Shown: piece by piece, positions 8,933 to 18,248 of the stretch
Position numbering within the stretch: position 1 is the first letter of the stretch
Layout of the letters: each line of letters begins with the position of its first letter
Origin: Latescibacteria bacterium UBA6620
Lineage (GTDB): Bacteria; Latescibacterota; UBA2968
Direction of reading: 5' to 3'
NCBI GenBank assembly: GCA_002433075.1
Contig: DJHM01000061.1
Coordinates: 1-64,000, forward strand
Length of the DNA: 64,000 nucleotides
Made by a program: the position numbers and the translations under genes
Notes under the pieces: generated by a model
The model's input: only the letters and a program-made list of their open reading frames with translations
What the model was told of the DNA's origin: nothing
Database searches by the model: none

Positions 8933-9933
8933 ATGCCTGTTCCCATTCCGCTCACGATCCACGAGACACTCGAAGCCTTCGAGCACCGGGTCACCTCCGA
9001 GCACCTCACAGAAACCTGCCTACAACGCATCACCGAATCCCAGCCCCATCTCAACGCCTTCGCCGTCGTCACGGATACGCTCGCGCACGAGGCGGCAAGG
9101 GCTTCCGATCGTCGAAGAGCACAGGGCAAGACGCTCGGTCCACTCGATGGGATTCCCATCGCCGTAAAAGACCTGTTCGACCTCTCCGGATTCCCCACCG
9201 CTGGCGGTTCCCGCGCCTACGCAAGCGACATCGCTCCGAAAGATTCGAATGTCTGCGCTCGATTGAAAGCTGCTGGCGCCGTCATCGCCGGCAAGACAAC
9301 CACACCCGAACTCGCCAGTCAGGCTACATCCTCAGCACTCGACTTGAGAATCGGCGTCGTTCGGTCCGTTGCAACTGCGGCCGAGAAAGACGTCAGGGAT
9401 CGATTCGAAGAGTCTCTATCCCATCTGAGGAACTCGGCGCCGATCTCATCGACGTCGAGCCGTTTGAGGGTATCGAGCTGAAGAAACCCGTTGTCAATCC
9501 CGAGTTCGCAGCTGCACACGGCGAACGGTTTCGCCAGAGCCCAGATCTGTTCGGCGAGAAGGCTCGCCGTTACCTCGAGCTGGGACTCGAGACGGACGAG
9601 ACCGTCTATATAGAGGGACCCGAACAGAGGAAAGCACTCCAACGCACCGTTGAGTGGAGAATCCAGGGCATCGATGCGATCGTCTGTCCCACGAGCCTCA
9701 CTACGGCGAAACCGATCGGGGAAGACACCCGTGCCAAAGAGGACGCAAACATCACGATTCCGTTCAACATCGCTCGGCTTTCGATGGCTGCCCTGCCCAA
9801 CGGCTTCTCCGACGGACTCCCTACATCCCTCCTCATCGGTGCCGACAGCGGACACGACGGGACCGTTCACAACATCACCCGTGCGCTTCAGCGTGTAACC
9901 GACCACCATCTGACCTCACACCCTGGGATCTGA
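8933..9933 (+). pseudogene. Amidase-signature enzyme with deleted catalytic core
   Basis: The N-terminal third is clear: GPLDGIPIAVKDLFD holds the catalytic Lys, and GKTTTPELA follows. The next residues are already DLRIGVVRS, which in family members occurs well after the serine motifs. Compared with the intact amidase at 36647 about 120 or more residues are gone, including GGSSGG and the nucleophile-bearing GSDxGGS region. A further frameshift near 9425 moves the C-terminal part (LGADLIDVEPFE, VCPTSLTTAKPIGED) to another frame. The product cannot be an active amidase. Confidence 0.87.
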
Positions 9934-9944
9934 AAGGAGCCACC

Positions 9945-10285
9945 GTGCCACGGACCGCCGTAAAGGCTCTGGGAGAAATCGCACTTCGGGTAAACAGCCA
10001 TGCGAAGCTTCTACGAGGACACCTTCGGGCTCGAACGAATCGGTGACCCGTCGGACCGGCTGGTTTTCTTCAAGATCGCGGACGGCCATAACGGACACAC
10101 TGCGGTGCTCGCGCTCTTCCGTAGGGACGCGGAAGTGAGCCAGGAAGAAACGATTGGAAGGGCTGGGGCTGGAGGTCTCCACAGCGGAACATGGATGGGT
10201 CCAGTGGCGATCTCTCTATGTCCAAGACCCCGAGGGCAACCGAGTCGAACTGGTCTGTTTCGATCCAGCTATCGAGAAGACGTAA
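9945..10285 (+). pseudogene. VOC/glyoxalase-family protein with two frameshifts
   Basis: Three pieces of a vicinal-oxygen-chelate protein lie in three frames. The start (GTG after AAAGGAGCC) reads TAVKALGEIALRVNS. The middle, after a shift near 9998, reads MRSFYEDTFGLERIGD and FFKIADGHNGHTAVLALF. The end, after a shift near 10150, reads LGLEVSTAEHGWVQWRSLYV and QDPEGNRVELVCFDP, then TAA at 10283. The DPEGNRVEL metal-binding signature is preserved. A strong terminator follows at once. Confidence 0.85.
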
Positions 10286-10289
10286 AGAA

Positions 10290-10328
10290 AGGCGCCCCCC
10301 GCAGGTAAGCAGGGGCGCCTCGTTTTTT
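10290..10328. terminator. Bidirectional rho-independent terminator
   Basis: AGGCGCCCC pairs with GGGGCGCCT around a 13-base loop and is followed on the plus strand by CGTTTTTT. It sits between the VOC remnant and the convergent transaldolase-like gene, with TTTCTTT on the opposite side, so it can serve both. Confidence 0.88.
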
Positions 10329-10343
10329 CCAACGACCGATCAA

Positions 10344-11108
10344 TCAGTGCGTCTCTACAGGAATCCCTTTCAGCAGTCCTTTCTCGTGCATGTCGTTCCA
10401 GGAATCGAGAAAGACCTTGTTCCACTGATCGGTGAGGGGATGTTCGAGCATATCTCGATAGACCGTCCACATCGTCACCAGCTCGTCGGCTCCATCACGG
10501 AAGGCCGCGTGCGCCGTTTCCACGGACCGGACGAGGGCTGCCATGATGAAGGGCCGGTGCGCCCAGCCGCTGAACATCTGCGCGCACTCCCGGATCAGTT
10601 GTGTCGGATCCCCGCCCACCTGCCTGACGGGATCACAGAAAGGCAAAATGTGATCGACGCCGGCCTGCGCGACCGCCGCTGCCTGCGTCAGTGAGAATAC
10701 GGTCGTACAGAACGTCTCTACGCCCTCGTCCCGAAGGGCCACGAACGCCTTCAGGCCGTTCGCCGAACACGGGATCTTTAGAATGATCTGATCTGACAAG
10801 CGCGTGAACACCTTCCCCACCGCCATCAGCTCATCCAGTGAATGCCCGTCGATCTCGACGACCACAGGCTTGTCCGTCAGTTCGAGGTATTTCTCGACCA
10901 CCGTGATCGCCGACCCGTGATTCTGAGCGTATTCGTTGTGGACGACCGTGTTCAGGACGATGCCCGCAATGCCCATCGGCATCCATTCCTTCAGGTCGTC
11001 GGGATCACCAGCAAGCCAGATCGTCGGGCCACGACCCTCGTTCCGTGTCGCGGGTACCCGTCCAAGCGCGGCAGCAGCGCCGTTCGATCGTGTGTCTTGT
11101 TTCGCCAT
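10344..11108 (-). CDS. Transaldolase / fructose-6-phosphate aldolase-like protein
   Basis: A 254-residue class I aldolase of the TalC/FSA type. The Schiff-base Lys is predicted at residue 111 in ILKIPCSANGLKA, and the following segments CTTVFSLTQAAAVAQAGVDHILPF and GGDP match the FSA barrel order. The start ATG at 11108 has an excellent GGAGG site seven bases upstream; the upstream TTG is rejected. A short hairpin (AGGTTG/CAACCT, 11126-11142) lies in the leader. It is convergent with the preceding genes and ends at the shared terminator. It may serve a pentose or dihydroxyacetone route; substrate not determinable. Confidence 0.82.
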   Translation of the reverse strand: MAKQDTRSNGAAAALGRVPATRNEGRGPTIWLAGDPDDLKEWMPMGIAGIVLNTVVHNEYAQNHGSAITVVEKYLELTDKPVVVEIDGHSLDELMAVGKVFTRLSDQIILKIPCSANGLKAFVALRDEGVETFCTTVFSLTQAAAVAQAGVDHILPFCDPVRQVGGDPTQLIRECAQMFSGWAHRPFIMAALVRSVETAHAAFRDGADELVTMWTVYRDMLEHPLTDQWNKVFLDSWNDMHEKGLLKGIPVETH

Positions 11109-11184
11109 AGTCAGATCCTCCAATCAGGTTGCGTAACAACCTAATACCCCGACTGATTTACTCAAGCACAAATCGTCCCGGACC

Positions 11185-11514
11185 CTACTTTGGCGGCAGG
11201 GTACTGGTGAAGACCGTCGCCCGGTTCAACCATTTCTTCAACCGCGCACCCGACGCGTGCCCTTCCGGCAGCAGATACACCATCGAACGAATAGGTTTCC
11301 CCGTGAAGTCCATCGGAGCGATGAAATCCTCATCCAGGGCCTGTTCCGCGCCCTCGTTCCCCAATCGGAGCACCACCAGGTCGTCCACGACTCCACACGC
11401 CATGTTGCCGTTCAGGAGGTAAGCCAGCCCCCCGAACATCTTCCTGATTTCCAGACCATCCCTGTCGCCAAGCAGGTTTTCGACGCGCTCCGCCAACCGG
11501 GTGTCGTACGCCAT
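11185..11514 (-). CDS. TfoX N-terminal-domain protein
   Basis: A 109-residue protein with the TfoX/Sxy N-terminal pattern: IRKMFGGLAYLLNGNMACGV followed by DDLVVLRLG and a C-terminal KPIRSMVYL segment. Stand-alone TfoX-N proteins are widespread outside competent bacteria and their role is unclear. Length is normal. It lies head to tail with the transaldolase-like gene (about 76 bases apart) and diverges from the HAD gene. Confidence 0.85.
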   Translation of the reverse strand: MAYDTRLAERVENLLGDRDGLEIRKMFGGLAYLLNGNMACGVVDDLVVLRLGNEGAEQALDEDFIAPMDFTGKPIRSMVYLLPEGHASGARLKKWLNRATVFTSTLPPK

Positions 11515-11576
11515 CTTTGGACATTCCTGAACTGAGGGTAGATGAGACCAAACGTGAATTTCCTATCTTACTCAGT

Positions 11577-12293
11577 ATGACCGATCCGGACCAGACTCCA
11601 CAGTTCCTCGATACCTACGATGTCATCCTCCTAGACCAGGGCCGAACCTTCATGTTCGAGCTCGACCGATTCGGTCCCGACCAGGATTTCCACAGCACCT
11701 ACCTGGAACTGGGTGGAGGAGACCTGAGGCAAGATCAGGTCCAGGATCTCCTCGTTGAGTGTCTATCCCTGCTGCGATCGGCCTACGACGACCCCTCCAG
11801 GCAGGACGACGTACCCACGCCAGCCGAGATCCTCGACCGCCTCGCACCGGACATCTCCCTCCCTGAACGCATGCGATTGGTCGATGTCGTGGGCTGGCAG
11901 GAAGCGGGTACCATTTCGGACGCGCACGCCGCAACGATCCGGCGGTTGGCCTCGTCTCATCCATTGGGCATCGTCTCGAACGTATGGGGCCCAGCGCACG
12001 TGTTCGAGGAAAACCTCGCCAGGCACGGAATCCTCGACTGTTTCAGAATCCGGACGTGGTCATCAGACCATCGTTGCGTCAAGCCAAGTCACCGTCTGTT
12101 CGAACACGCCTTGCGACAATTCGACGCGCCTCGCGATCGCATCGTCTATGTCGGTGACGATCCCGGGCGAGACGTGCCCCCGGCGAAGAACCTTGGAATG
12201 GGCGCCGTCTGGATCGACCACGGCACCGGAGAGCGACCGCCCATGGCGCCAGACCTCGTCATCCACGACCTGAGCGAACTGCCCGATGCCTGA
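11577..12293 (+). CDS. HAD-superfamily hydrolase
   Basis: A 238-residue HAD-like phosphatase. Motif I is LLDQGRTFMFE with the nucleophile Asp at residue 20. Motif II is GIVSNVWGP, motif III is the Lys in RCVKPSHRLFEHAL, and motif IV is IVYVGDDPGRDV. Motif I lacks the second Asp that acts as acid/base in most phosphatases (DQGRT instead of DxDGT), so it may be a dehalogenase-like or divergent member. Start ATG 11577; the AT-rich TCCTATCTTACTC just upstream may belong to the promoter. Confidence 0.8.
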   Translation: MTDPDQTPQFLDTYDVILLDQGRTFMFELDRFGPDQDFHSTYLELGGGDLRQDQVQDLLVECLSLLRSAYDDPSRQDDVPTPAEILDRLAPDISLPERMRLVDVVGWQEAGTISDAHAATIRRLASSHPLGIVSNVWGPAHVFEENLARHGILDCFRIRTWSSDHRCVKPSHRLFEHALRQFDAPRDRIVYVGDDPGRDVPPAKNLGMGAVWIDHGTGERPPMAPDLVIHDLSELPDA

Positions 12294-12371
12294 ATCCATG
12301 CCGTTCAGATCGATATGACCGGAACCTAGACAACGAATCGCCCGAGTTGGTCGCCCCGCGTCCCCCGAAAC

Positions 12372-12881
12372 GTGATTCAGCGGCTCTACGAACAGGACGC
12401 GAAAGGCATTGTCGACGAAGATCTCATCGACGAGGTCGGAGTCTCGTTTCTCGCGCGCATTCAGAGCATCGAGCGCGTGGGCGACGCTCTTTCAGGCCAG
12501 GCTCACTGTCCGCATTGCGACGAAACGATCGATCACCCGATGGAGAAGGAGGCGTGGATCGAGTGCGAGCCCTGTCGATGGAGAATTACGTGGGATGACT
12601 ATCACCGGTCCTTCCGCGGGAAGTACCTCGCCGCATCGGGCATCAAGCCCTTCCTCCGCGAGTTCGCCGATTCCTATCCTCGCGCCCAAACCCCGCGGCA
12701 GAGACTGATCCTGATCGACAACCTCATCCATCGATTTCATTGGGAACTCGGCAACACGCCAGGAGCTACTGGAGCGAAAAACCTCATCGGCGGAAAAACC
12801 GACGACCTCTTTAATTTTCTCGAGCAACTTGCCTACGGTGATGCCAGCACTCCGGAGCTTGTAGAGACTCGCGAGAAGTAG
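12372..12881 (+). CDS. Zinc-ribbon protein of unknown function
   Basis: A 169-residue protein with a four-cysteine ribbon, CPHC and CEPC fourteen residues apart (about residues 46-66). After that come a WDDYHRSFRGKYL segment and a helical half. I do not recognise the family. The apparent start is GTG. Two oddities: the frame is open upstream to an ATG at 12315 except for a TAG at 12327-12329, and it stays open downstream of its own TAG for 46 more codons that read as a charged helix. The annotated ends may therefore both be premature-stop artefacts. Confidence 0.65.
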   Translation: MIQRLYEQDAKGIVDEDLIDEVGVSFLARIQSIERVGDALSGQAHCPHCDETIDHPMEKEAWIECEPCRWRITWDDYHRSFRGKYLAASGIKPFLREFADSYPRAQTPRQRLILIDNLIHRFHWELGNTPGATGAKNLIGGKTDDLFNFLEQLAYGDASTPELVETREK

Positions 12882-13022
12882 GTGGCCACGCGGAATGAAA
12901 GCCGGGAAATCCGACGAAAGGTGAGAGAGAAAAAGGGGGCGAGGGAAAAAGAGAAGCTAAACGCCCTCAAACGTCAGGTGCGCCAGGAAGCTCTCGCGGA
13001 GCGACGCGCCTCCCCTAATTGA
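12882..13022 (+). other. Open charged segment after a TAG, possible lost C-terminal tail
   Basis: Directly after the TAG of the zinc-ribbon gene, in the same frame, 46 codons read a Lys/Arg/Glu-rich probable coiled coil (SREIRRKVREKKGAREKEK) and end with TGA at 13020. It can be translated from a GTG at its first base, but there is no ribosome site of its own. I read it as the original C-terminus cut off by a TAG rather than as a separate gene; chance remains possible over this length. Confidence 0.35.
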
Positions 13023-13108
13023 GGACCGGTGCCGGCTGGTTCCTCCTGTTGCCATCCTCCGGCTGGATCGCGATCCTGGTAGTTCACAGACCGTGAGCGA
13101 GAAGACTC

Positions 13109-13915
13109 ATGACGACCCAAACTGAAGCCCGATCCGCGCTTCGAAAAGAGTACGACGAAAAAGGCTATGTCATCGCACGCAACGCGATCGATGACGACCT
13201 GGCCGCGGAGATGGTCGATCATATCCACTGGCTCGAGAAAAAGCATCCCAATGTACGACCCGAAAGTCTGCACCACAGTCTGCTCGCTCACGATCCTTTC
13301 ATGTGGCGACTGACGGGTGACGATCGACTTCTCGACATTGCAGAGCAGTTTATCGGTCCAGACATCGCCCTCTTCGCCGCCCATTACATTGCGAAGCCGC
13401 CCGGCGACGGAAAGGCCGTTCAGTGGCATCAGGACGGTTCCTACTGGTCGCTCGAACCGATGGAAGTCACCACCCTCTGGGTCGCCGGCACACCCTCCAC
13501 AGTTGAAAATGGTTGTATGCGCGTTCTGCCTGGAACGCAGAACCGGAAGCTTCTCAAACGAAGAGACCTGATCGAACTGGACAAGGAGAAGTTCGTTCTC
13601 GGCGTCGGTATCCGTCCTCAGGACATCGACGACTCCGAGGCAGTCGACCTCGAACTCGACGCGGGTGACATCTCGATCCACAATCCCCAGATCATCCACG
13701 GGTCAAACGCCAACACCTCCGCCACCTGGCGTGTGGGATTGACCCTTCGCTACATCCCGACCACGACCTGGGACACGGAACCCTCACGGGAGAACCTCCT
13801 CCTCCGGGGTAAGGCCGTTCAGGACGTCGACAACACCTACGCCAAACGTCCAGAATACATCGCCGGCGAACATATGCCGTTCGCCGGTTGCGAATCCTGG
13901 AACGGAGCAGTCTGA
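13109..13915 (+). CDS. Phytanoyl-CoA dioxygenase family (PhyH) protein
   Basis: A 268-residue Fe(II)/2-oxoglutarate-dependent dioxygenase. The iron facial triad is His107-x-Asp109 (QWHQDGSYW) and His197 (QIIHGSNANTS). Arg208 in TWRVGLTLRY is placed to bind the 2-oxoglutarate carboxylate. Family members hydroxylate a wide range of small molecules, so the substrate cannot be inferred. A GAGAAG site precedes the ATG. The DUF2277 gene follows closely after it. Confidence 0.92.
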   Translation: MTTQTEARSALRKEYDEKGYVIARNAIDDDLAAEMVDHIHWLEKKHPNVRPESLHHSLLAHDPFMWRLTGDDRLLDIAEQFIGPDIALFAAHYIAKPPGDGKAVQWHQDGSYWSLEPMEVTTLWVAGTPSTVENGCMRVLPGTQNRKLLKRRDLIELDKEKFVLGVGIRPQDIDDSEAVDLELDAGDISIHNPQIIHGSNANTSATWRVGLTLRYIPTTTWDTEPSRENLLLRGKAVQDVDNTYAKRPEYIAGEHMPFAGCESWNGAV

Positions 13916-13942
13916 CCGGACCAACGAAAAGGAGTGTTCTGT

Positions 13943-14218
13943 ATGTGTCGCAACATCCGCACGCTCTTCAACTTCGAGCCCGTCGCATCGGACGAAGAGA
14001 TCGAAGTCGCCGCGCTGCAGTACGTCCGCAAGGTCAGCGGCTTCACGAAGCCTTCCCAGACCAACGAGACCGCGTTCAACGAAGCGATCGAGGCCATCGC
14101 CGCAGTCACACGCGATCTAGTCCACAACCTTACCACAACCTCGCCCCCGAAGGACAGGGAGGTAGAAGCGGAAAAGGCGCGGGCGAGAGCGGCAAAACGC
14201 TATGCGACGATGGCCTGA
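13943..14218 (+). CDS. DUF2277 family protein
   Basis: A 91-residue protein opening MCRNIRTLFNFEP, the DUF2277 signature, and continuing through EIEVAALQYVRKVSGF and FNEAIEAIAAVTRDLV. Length and ends match the family, whose function is unknown. ATG 13943 is preferred to a start three codons earlier because AAAAGGAG then lies at proper spacing. It follows the PhyH gene by 27 bases and may be co-transcribed with it. Confidence 0.9.
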   Translation: MCRNIRTLFNFEPVASDEEIEVAALQYVRKVSGFTKPSQTNETAFNEAIEAIAAVTRDLVHNLTTTSPPKDREVEAEKARARAAKRYATMA

Positions 14219-14239
14219 CTCACGGACCGAGGTCCCGGA

Positions 14240-14935
14240 TTGAGAGAAGACCTCCTCGAAATTCACCTCACCACATCCTAGGTGTGCGATGCATCGGGAG
14301 ACCTCGTCACGTCGAACGAGCCCCCCCCTGCCCACCGCGGTCCCGCGCCCCCCTATCAATTGACTTGGTCTACCGATCGATGGCACCACCGCTTCCGTGG
14401 AGACGTCGGGTCCTCTGTCAGAAGGAGCATGACGGACCTCGTCCAAGCGCACTGGCCCTTCGACGACCCTCGCGAGCCGGTTCCGTTCGACGAAGCCCGC
14501 GATCTTCTCGGTGATCACGACCTCACCCGCCCCAAGTGCGGGCCGGCTTGGTAGCTCCCCGAAGGCGCCCCATCCACGGGAGCCATCGCCCTTACCCCGG
14601 ACAACAGCGACCTGTGCGCCCAGACGTTCCCGTCTATGGTCGACGACGTCCACCACGAACGGCCGTGCTTCGTCGTCGTCTCGGAAGGCCGTGCGGTCAG
14701 TCTCTGCACAACGGTTCGCCGCTCCGATGTGGCTGCCGAGGCTGGTGTCGAAACCGTCGAGACCCACCGGCGCCGGGCCTACGCGGTCGAGCCCACGCGC
14801 GCGTGGGCGTCCGCCCTTCACGAGGAAGACCTGATTCCGCTCTACAGCACCTTCTGGGAAAACGCCGCATCCCGACGTGTCGCGGAAAAACTGGGAGCCG
14901 TCCACTACGCCAGCGATTATCGCCTATCTCCCTGA
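14240..14935 (+). pseudogene. GNAT N-acetyltransferase with two in-frame TAG codons
   Basis: One continuous frame reads LREDLLEIHLTTS, TAG (14279), VCDASGDLVTSNEPPPAHRG and on to GPAW, TAG (14552), LPEGAPSTGAIALTPDN, VVSEGRAVSLCTTVRRSDVA and LIPLYSTFWENAASRRVAEK. The last segments are the acetyl-CoA-binding and C-terminal parts of a GNAT family in which the fold begins with a short helical arm. Apart from the two TAGs there is no shift or loss. The first TAG most likely replaces TAC (Tyr). The start is TTG or a mutated ATG. Confidence 0.75.
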
Positions 14936-15091
14936 TATCAGCTCGTGGCATCGTCACTCAACAGGTGCGCACTGGGCCATCACCTATTATCTTGGAGCCT
15001 TCGACCTCGAATAAGAGCCGGTCCCACACAGATGAAAGCAGCCCGGGCGGCTGCGTGTGGCAACGCTCGGGATCAATGCACCGGAGGAAGC

Positions 15092-16153
15092 ATGGCAGAC
15101 GAAATTGGATTTGGAGTACTCGGACTTGGTATGGGAAAGGGTCATTGTCGATCGGTGACCGAGGCCGTGGGCGCGAAACTCGTCGCCGCCTGTGAGTTGG
15201 ATGCGGAACGGCTGGATCCCATCGTGGAAGAGTATGGCTGCAAGGCCTACACCGATTACGACGAGATGCTCCAGGACGACGAAATCCAGGTGGTCAACGT
15301 CACAGTCGAATCCGGCAAGCACGCCGAAATGGCCATCAAGGCAGCTGAGGCTGGAAAACACATCATTCTCGAGAAGCCGGCCGACATCACCACCGACAAG
15401 ATCGACAAGCTGATCGCAACGGTTCGCGACTGCAAGGTGAAGGTCGGGTGCATCTTCCAGGCCCGCACCGACGACCTCAATCTTGCCATCAAGGACGCCA
15501 TCGACACCAAGCGGATCGGCAAGCTCATCGGCGTCCACGGTCATCTGCCCTGGTACCGCGCCCAGAGCTACTACGAGGGTGCACACGGTTCGTGGAAAGG
15601 TACGTGGGACATAGACGGCGGAGGTTCACTCATGAACCAGGGCGTCCACACCGTCGATCTCATTCAGTGGCTGGGCGGCGGCGTCCAGTCCGTGATGGGC
15701 ATGTACGGCGTTTTCGGGCACGACATCGAAGCGGAAGATCAGACCGTCGCGCTTCTCAAGTTCAAGAACGGCGCCCTCGGAACGATCTACACCACCACCT
15801 GTTGCTACCCCGGCTACGACCAGCTCATCACCATCTACGGCTCCGAGGGCTCGCTCATGAAAGACGCCTCCAAGCTCATCGGCTGGCGCATGAAGGGCGA
15901 GAACGAGGATGGCGAAGAGAAGGAAATGATGGCTAAGTTCGGCCCCAAGGACGAAAGGGAAGAGAACGTCTCGGCCGATCCGACAGCGCTTAAGCCGCGC
16001 GGCCACACGCTCATCATCCAGGATCTCGTCGAGGCCATTCACGAAGACCGGGATCCCTTGATTCAACTTGAATCCGCGCGTCATCCGGTCGCTATCATCA
16101 ACGCGATCTTCGAATCCAGCCGTAGCGGACGTGAGGTCCAGATCGACGGATAA
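15092..16153 (+). CDS. Gfo/Idh/MocA family oxidoreductase
   Basis: A 353-residue NAD(P)-dependent dehydrogenase. The Rossmann motif is VLGLGMGKGHC (residues 9-19), EKP is at 94-96, and GGGSLMNQGVHTVDLIQWL carries the active-site His. A GGAGGAAGC ribosome site fixes the start at 15092 although the frame is open further upstream. It is preceded by about 150 non-coding bases with a possible TATCTTGG promoter box (14988-14995) and ends at a strong terminator, so it looks monocistronic. Confidence 0.93.
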   Translation: MADEIGFGVLGLGMGKGHCRSVTEAVGAKLVAACELDAERLDPIVEEYGCKAYTDYDEMLQDDEIQVVNVTVESGKHAEMAIKAAEAGKHIILEKPADITTDKIDKLIATVRDCKVKVGCIFQARTDDLNLAIKDAIDTKRIGKLIGVHGHLPWYRAQSYYEGAHGSWKGTWDIDGGGSLMNQGVHTVDLIQWLGGGVQSVMGMYGVFGHDIEAEDQTVALLKFKNGALGTIYTTTCCYPGYDQLITIYGSEGSLMKDASKLIGWRMKGENEDGEEKEMMAKFGPKDEREENVSADPTALKPRGHTLIIQDLVEAIHEDRDPLIQLESARHPVAIINAIFESSRSGREVQIDG

Positions 16154-16174
16154 CGATCGTCATCGAAAGAAATC

Positions 16175-16212
16175 AGAAGGGCCTCGATCCTCGGATCGGG
16201 GCCCTTCTTTGC
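16175..16212 (+). terminator. Rho-independent terminator after the Gfo gene
   Basis: AGAAGGGCC-CGATCC pairs with GGATCG-GGCCCTTCT around a two-base loop, with one unpaired base per arm, and is followed by TTTG. The stem begins about 20 bases after the Gfo stop codon. Confidence 0.85.
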
Positions 16213-16266
16213 ACAAACCGCACCGTAAGACGACCCGCGCCCCATCCACCCGACCCCTGGCCTCCA

Positions 16267-17241
16267 ATGCCTGCCTACACCCGGGGATGCATCACCGAAC
16301 ACGCTGACTTTGCCCCCCGTGACGGGGCGGGTGCCCTCGTCTTCGAAGACCGCATGTGGCTCATCGGTGGATGGAACCCGCGCGACCCCGATCACTTTCC
16401 CAGCATCTGCACGAACGATGTCTGGTCATCGACGGATGGCAGCAACTGGACCTGCGTCAAACCCAACACATTCGGTACGGAAGCGTTCGATCCCGCCACC
16501 AACTGGGAGGGAAGACACACCGCGGGCTAAGCCGTTCACGACGGCCGGATGTGGATCGTCGGCGGAGACTGCAATCAGGGTCACTATCAGAGCGACGTCT
16601 GGTCGTCCGACAACGGCATCGATTGGACCTCACACACGGACTCGGTCCCCTGGGGCCCACGGGCCCTTCATTACACGGCCACCCTCGACGAGCGGATTTT
16701 CGTGCTGGGCGGCCAGACCCTCCCTCACGTCGCCCCCGCCATCCAGGCGTATTACGCCGACATCTGGACCTCGGAAGATGGCGCAACCTGGCAGGAAATC
16801 GAGCGAGCCGAACCCGCGTGGACGCCTCGTGGCATGATCGGTGGGGCCGCGGTCAAGGACGGGCGTATCTGGATTTTCGGGGGAGGCACCTACGACACAC
16901 CGCATCGACCGCAGCGGCTTTTTTACAACGAGGTCTGGAGTTCGGAGGATGGGGTCGATTGGCTCCGTCACGCGGACGAGACGCCATGGCATCCTCGTCA
17001 GTATCACGAAGTCGCCGTTTTCGACGATCGATTGTGGGTCCTGGAGGGCTACCACGAGGAGGGAGGAAATCGAAACGACGTCTGGTACTCAACCGACGGT
17101 GTCGTCTGGGAAGAGGTGCCCGACACGCCGTGGGCGCCACGCCACGCGGGGAGCGTGTTCGTGTTCGAAGACGCGCTTTGGATGGTCGCGGGAAACAACA
17201 TGGAAAGCGATGTCTGGCGTCTGACCAGAGCCGACCCATGA
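16267..17241 (+). pseudogene. Kelch-repeat beta-propeller protein with an in-frame TAA
   Basis: About six kelch-like blades, each with a GG or G turn and an xDVWSSxDGxxW strand: ALVFEDRMWLIGGWNPRD, NDVWSSTDGSNWTCV, GRMWIVGGDCNQGHYQSD, DERIFVLGGQTL, and further blades to ESDVWRL. The frame is uninterrupted except for TAA at 16528-16530 between HTAG and AVHDGRMW; TAC (Tyr) is the likely ancestor. No signal peptide precedes the propeller. Its stop overlaps the next start as ATGA. Confidence 0.82.
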
Positions 17242-18248
17242 CCCGATCGTTCACCCTGACCGAGCGAGACGGCTTTCGCCGTGGAGCTTTCCCGGCCACG
17301 ATTCCCGTGACCTTCAATCCTGGCGACCTTCCAACCCCGGCCGAAGCCCGTCTTTCCAACCAGGACCGGGAAGAGATCGCTCTGCAGATCGATGTCGACC
17401 AGACCTGGGACGACGGCTCCGTCCAAACCGCCCGACTCGTGTTCGGAGCTCGCGTTCCCGCGCTCGGCTCGGAACGATTCATCCTCGAATACGGTCCGGG
17501 CGTCGCCCCGAACGTGGATCCGCCCAACCCCGTCACGGTCGAGTCCACCAGTGATGGGTGCATCGTACGTCAGGGCCCGCTTACCTACACGGTCCTTCTC
17601 GAACCCTACACCGTTGTTTCACAGGCCACCTGCGATCGCGACCAGCGAAAAGGTAAGGGACCGCTCGGCCCCATCCCGCCCGGGCTCAAACATTTTCTTC
17701 GGACTGGATCGTCGCCGCCTCATTTGGTTTTCGAAGATGGTGATTCGGTTGCTGCGAGCGCGGGAGAGATCGCGATCGAGACGGAGGGGCCGTAGGCAGG
17801 TCGTCTGAGAGTCGACAGCGTCTTCGGCACGATCGCCTTTACCCAATGGATCACGTTTTATTCGCGCGTTTCGTGGTGCAAAATCGACACCGCATTGACC
17901 GGGAAGGTCAGTGATGGGACGCGCCTTCAAATCGACACCGACCTGGACCTGCGCGTCAATCCGGTCCAAGTCGCGTCGGGTGCCCGGCAACGGAATGACG
18001 GGCACCCGACCAGCTGGATGGTCGTCACCAACGACGAATCGACCGTCGACATTGCGTCGATGGACGGATGGGGCGAGACCGGGGCCGTTCGCTTTGAGTC
18101 CAACGTCGATGCTCGCATTCGCGTCCTCCTTCCTGCTGCCGGAGAAATCCCCTCGCTCTAGTACCATTACCTCATCACGCCACCCGCCGATCACCACCAC
18201 ACCCCGGCACCCGCGATGCCCACTGAACTCGAGGTACGTTTTGAGTGA
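17238..18248 (+). pseudogene. Unrecognised beta-rich protein with one or two in-frame TAGs
   Basis: The frame opens with ATG 17238 and reads a beta-rich protein (FTLTERDGFRRGAFPATIPV, RLVFGARVPALGSERFILEY). A TAG at 17793-17795 interrupts EGP-TAG-AGRLRVDSVFGTIAFTQW, and a second TAG at 18159 interrupts AGEIPSL-TAG-YHYLITPPADH; the frame then ends naturally at TGA 18246, overlapping the M28 start. The style recalls polysaccharide-lyase-associated YetA-like proteins, but I cannot assign it. The overlap at both ends shows it was the middle gene of a coupled trio. Confidence 0.65.
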
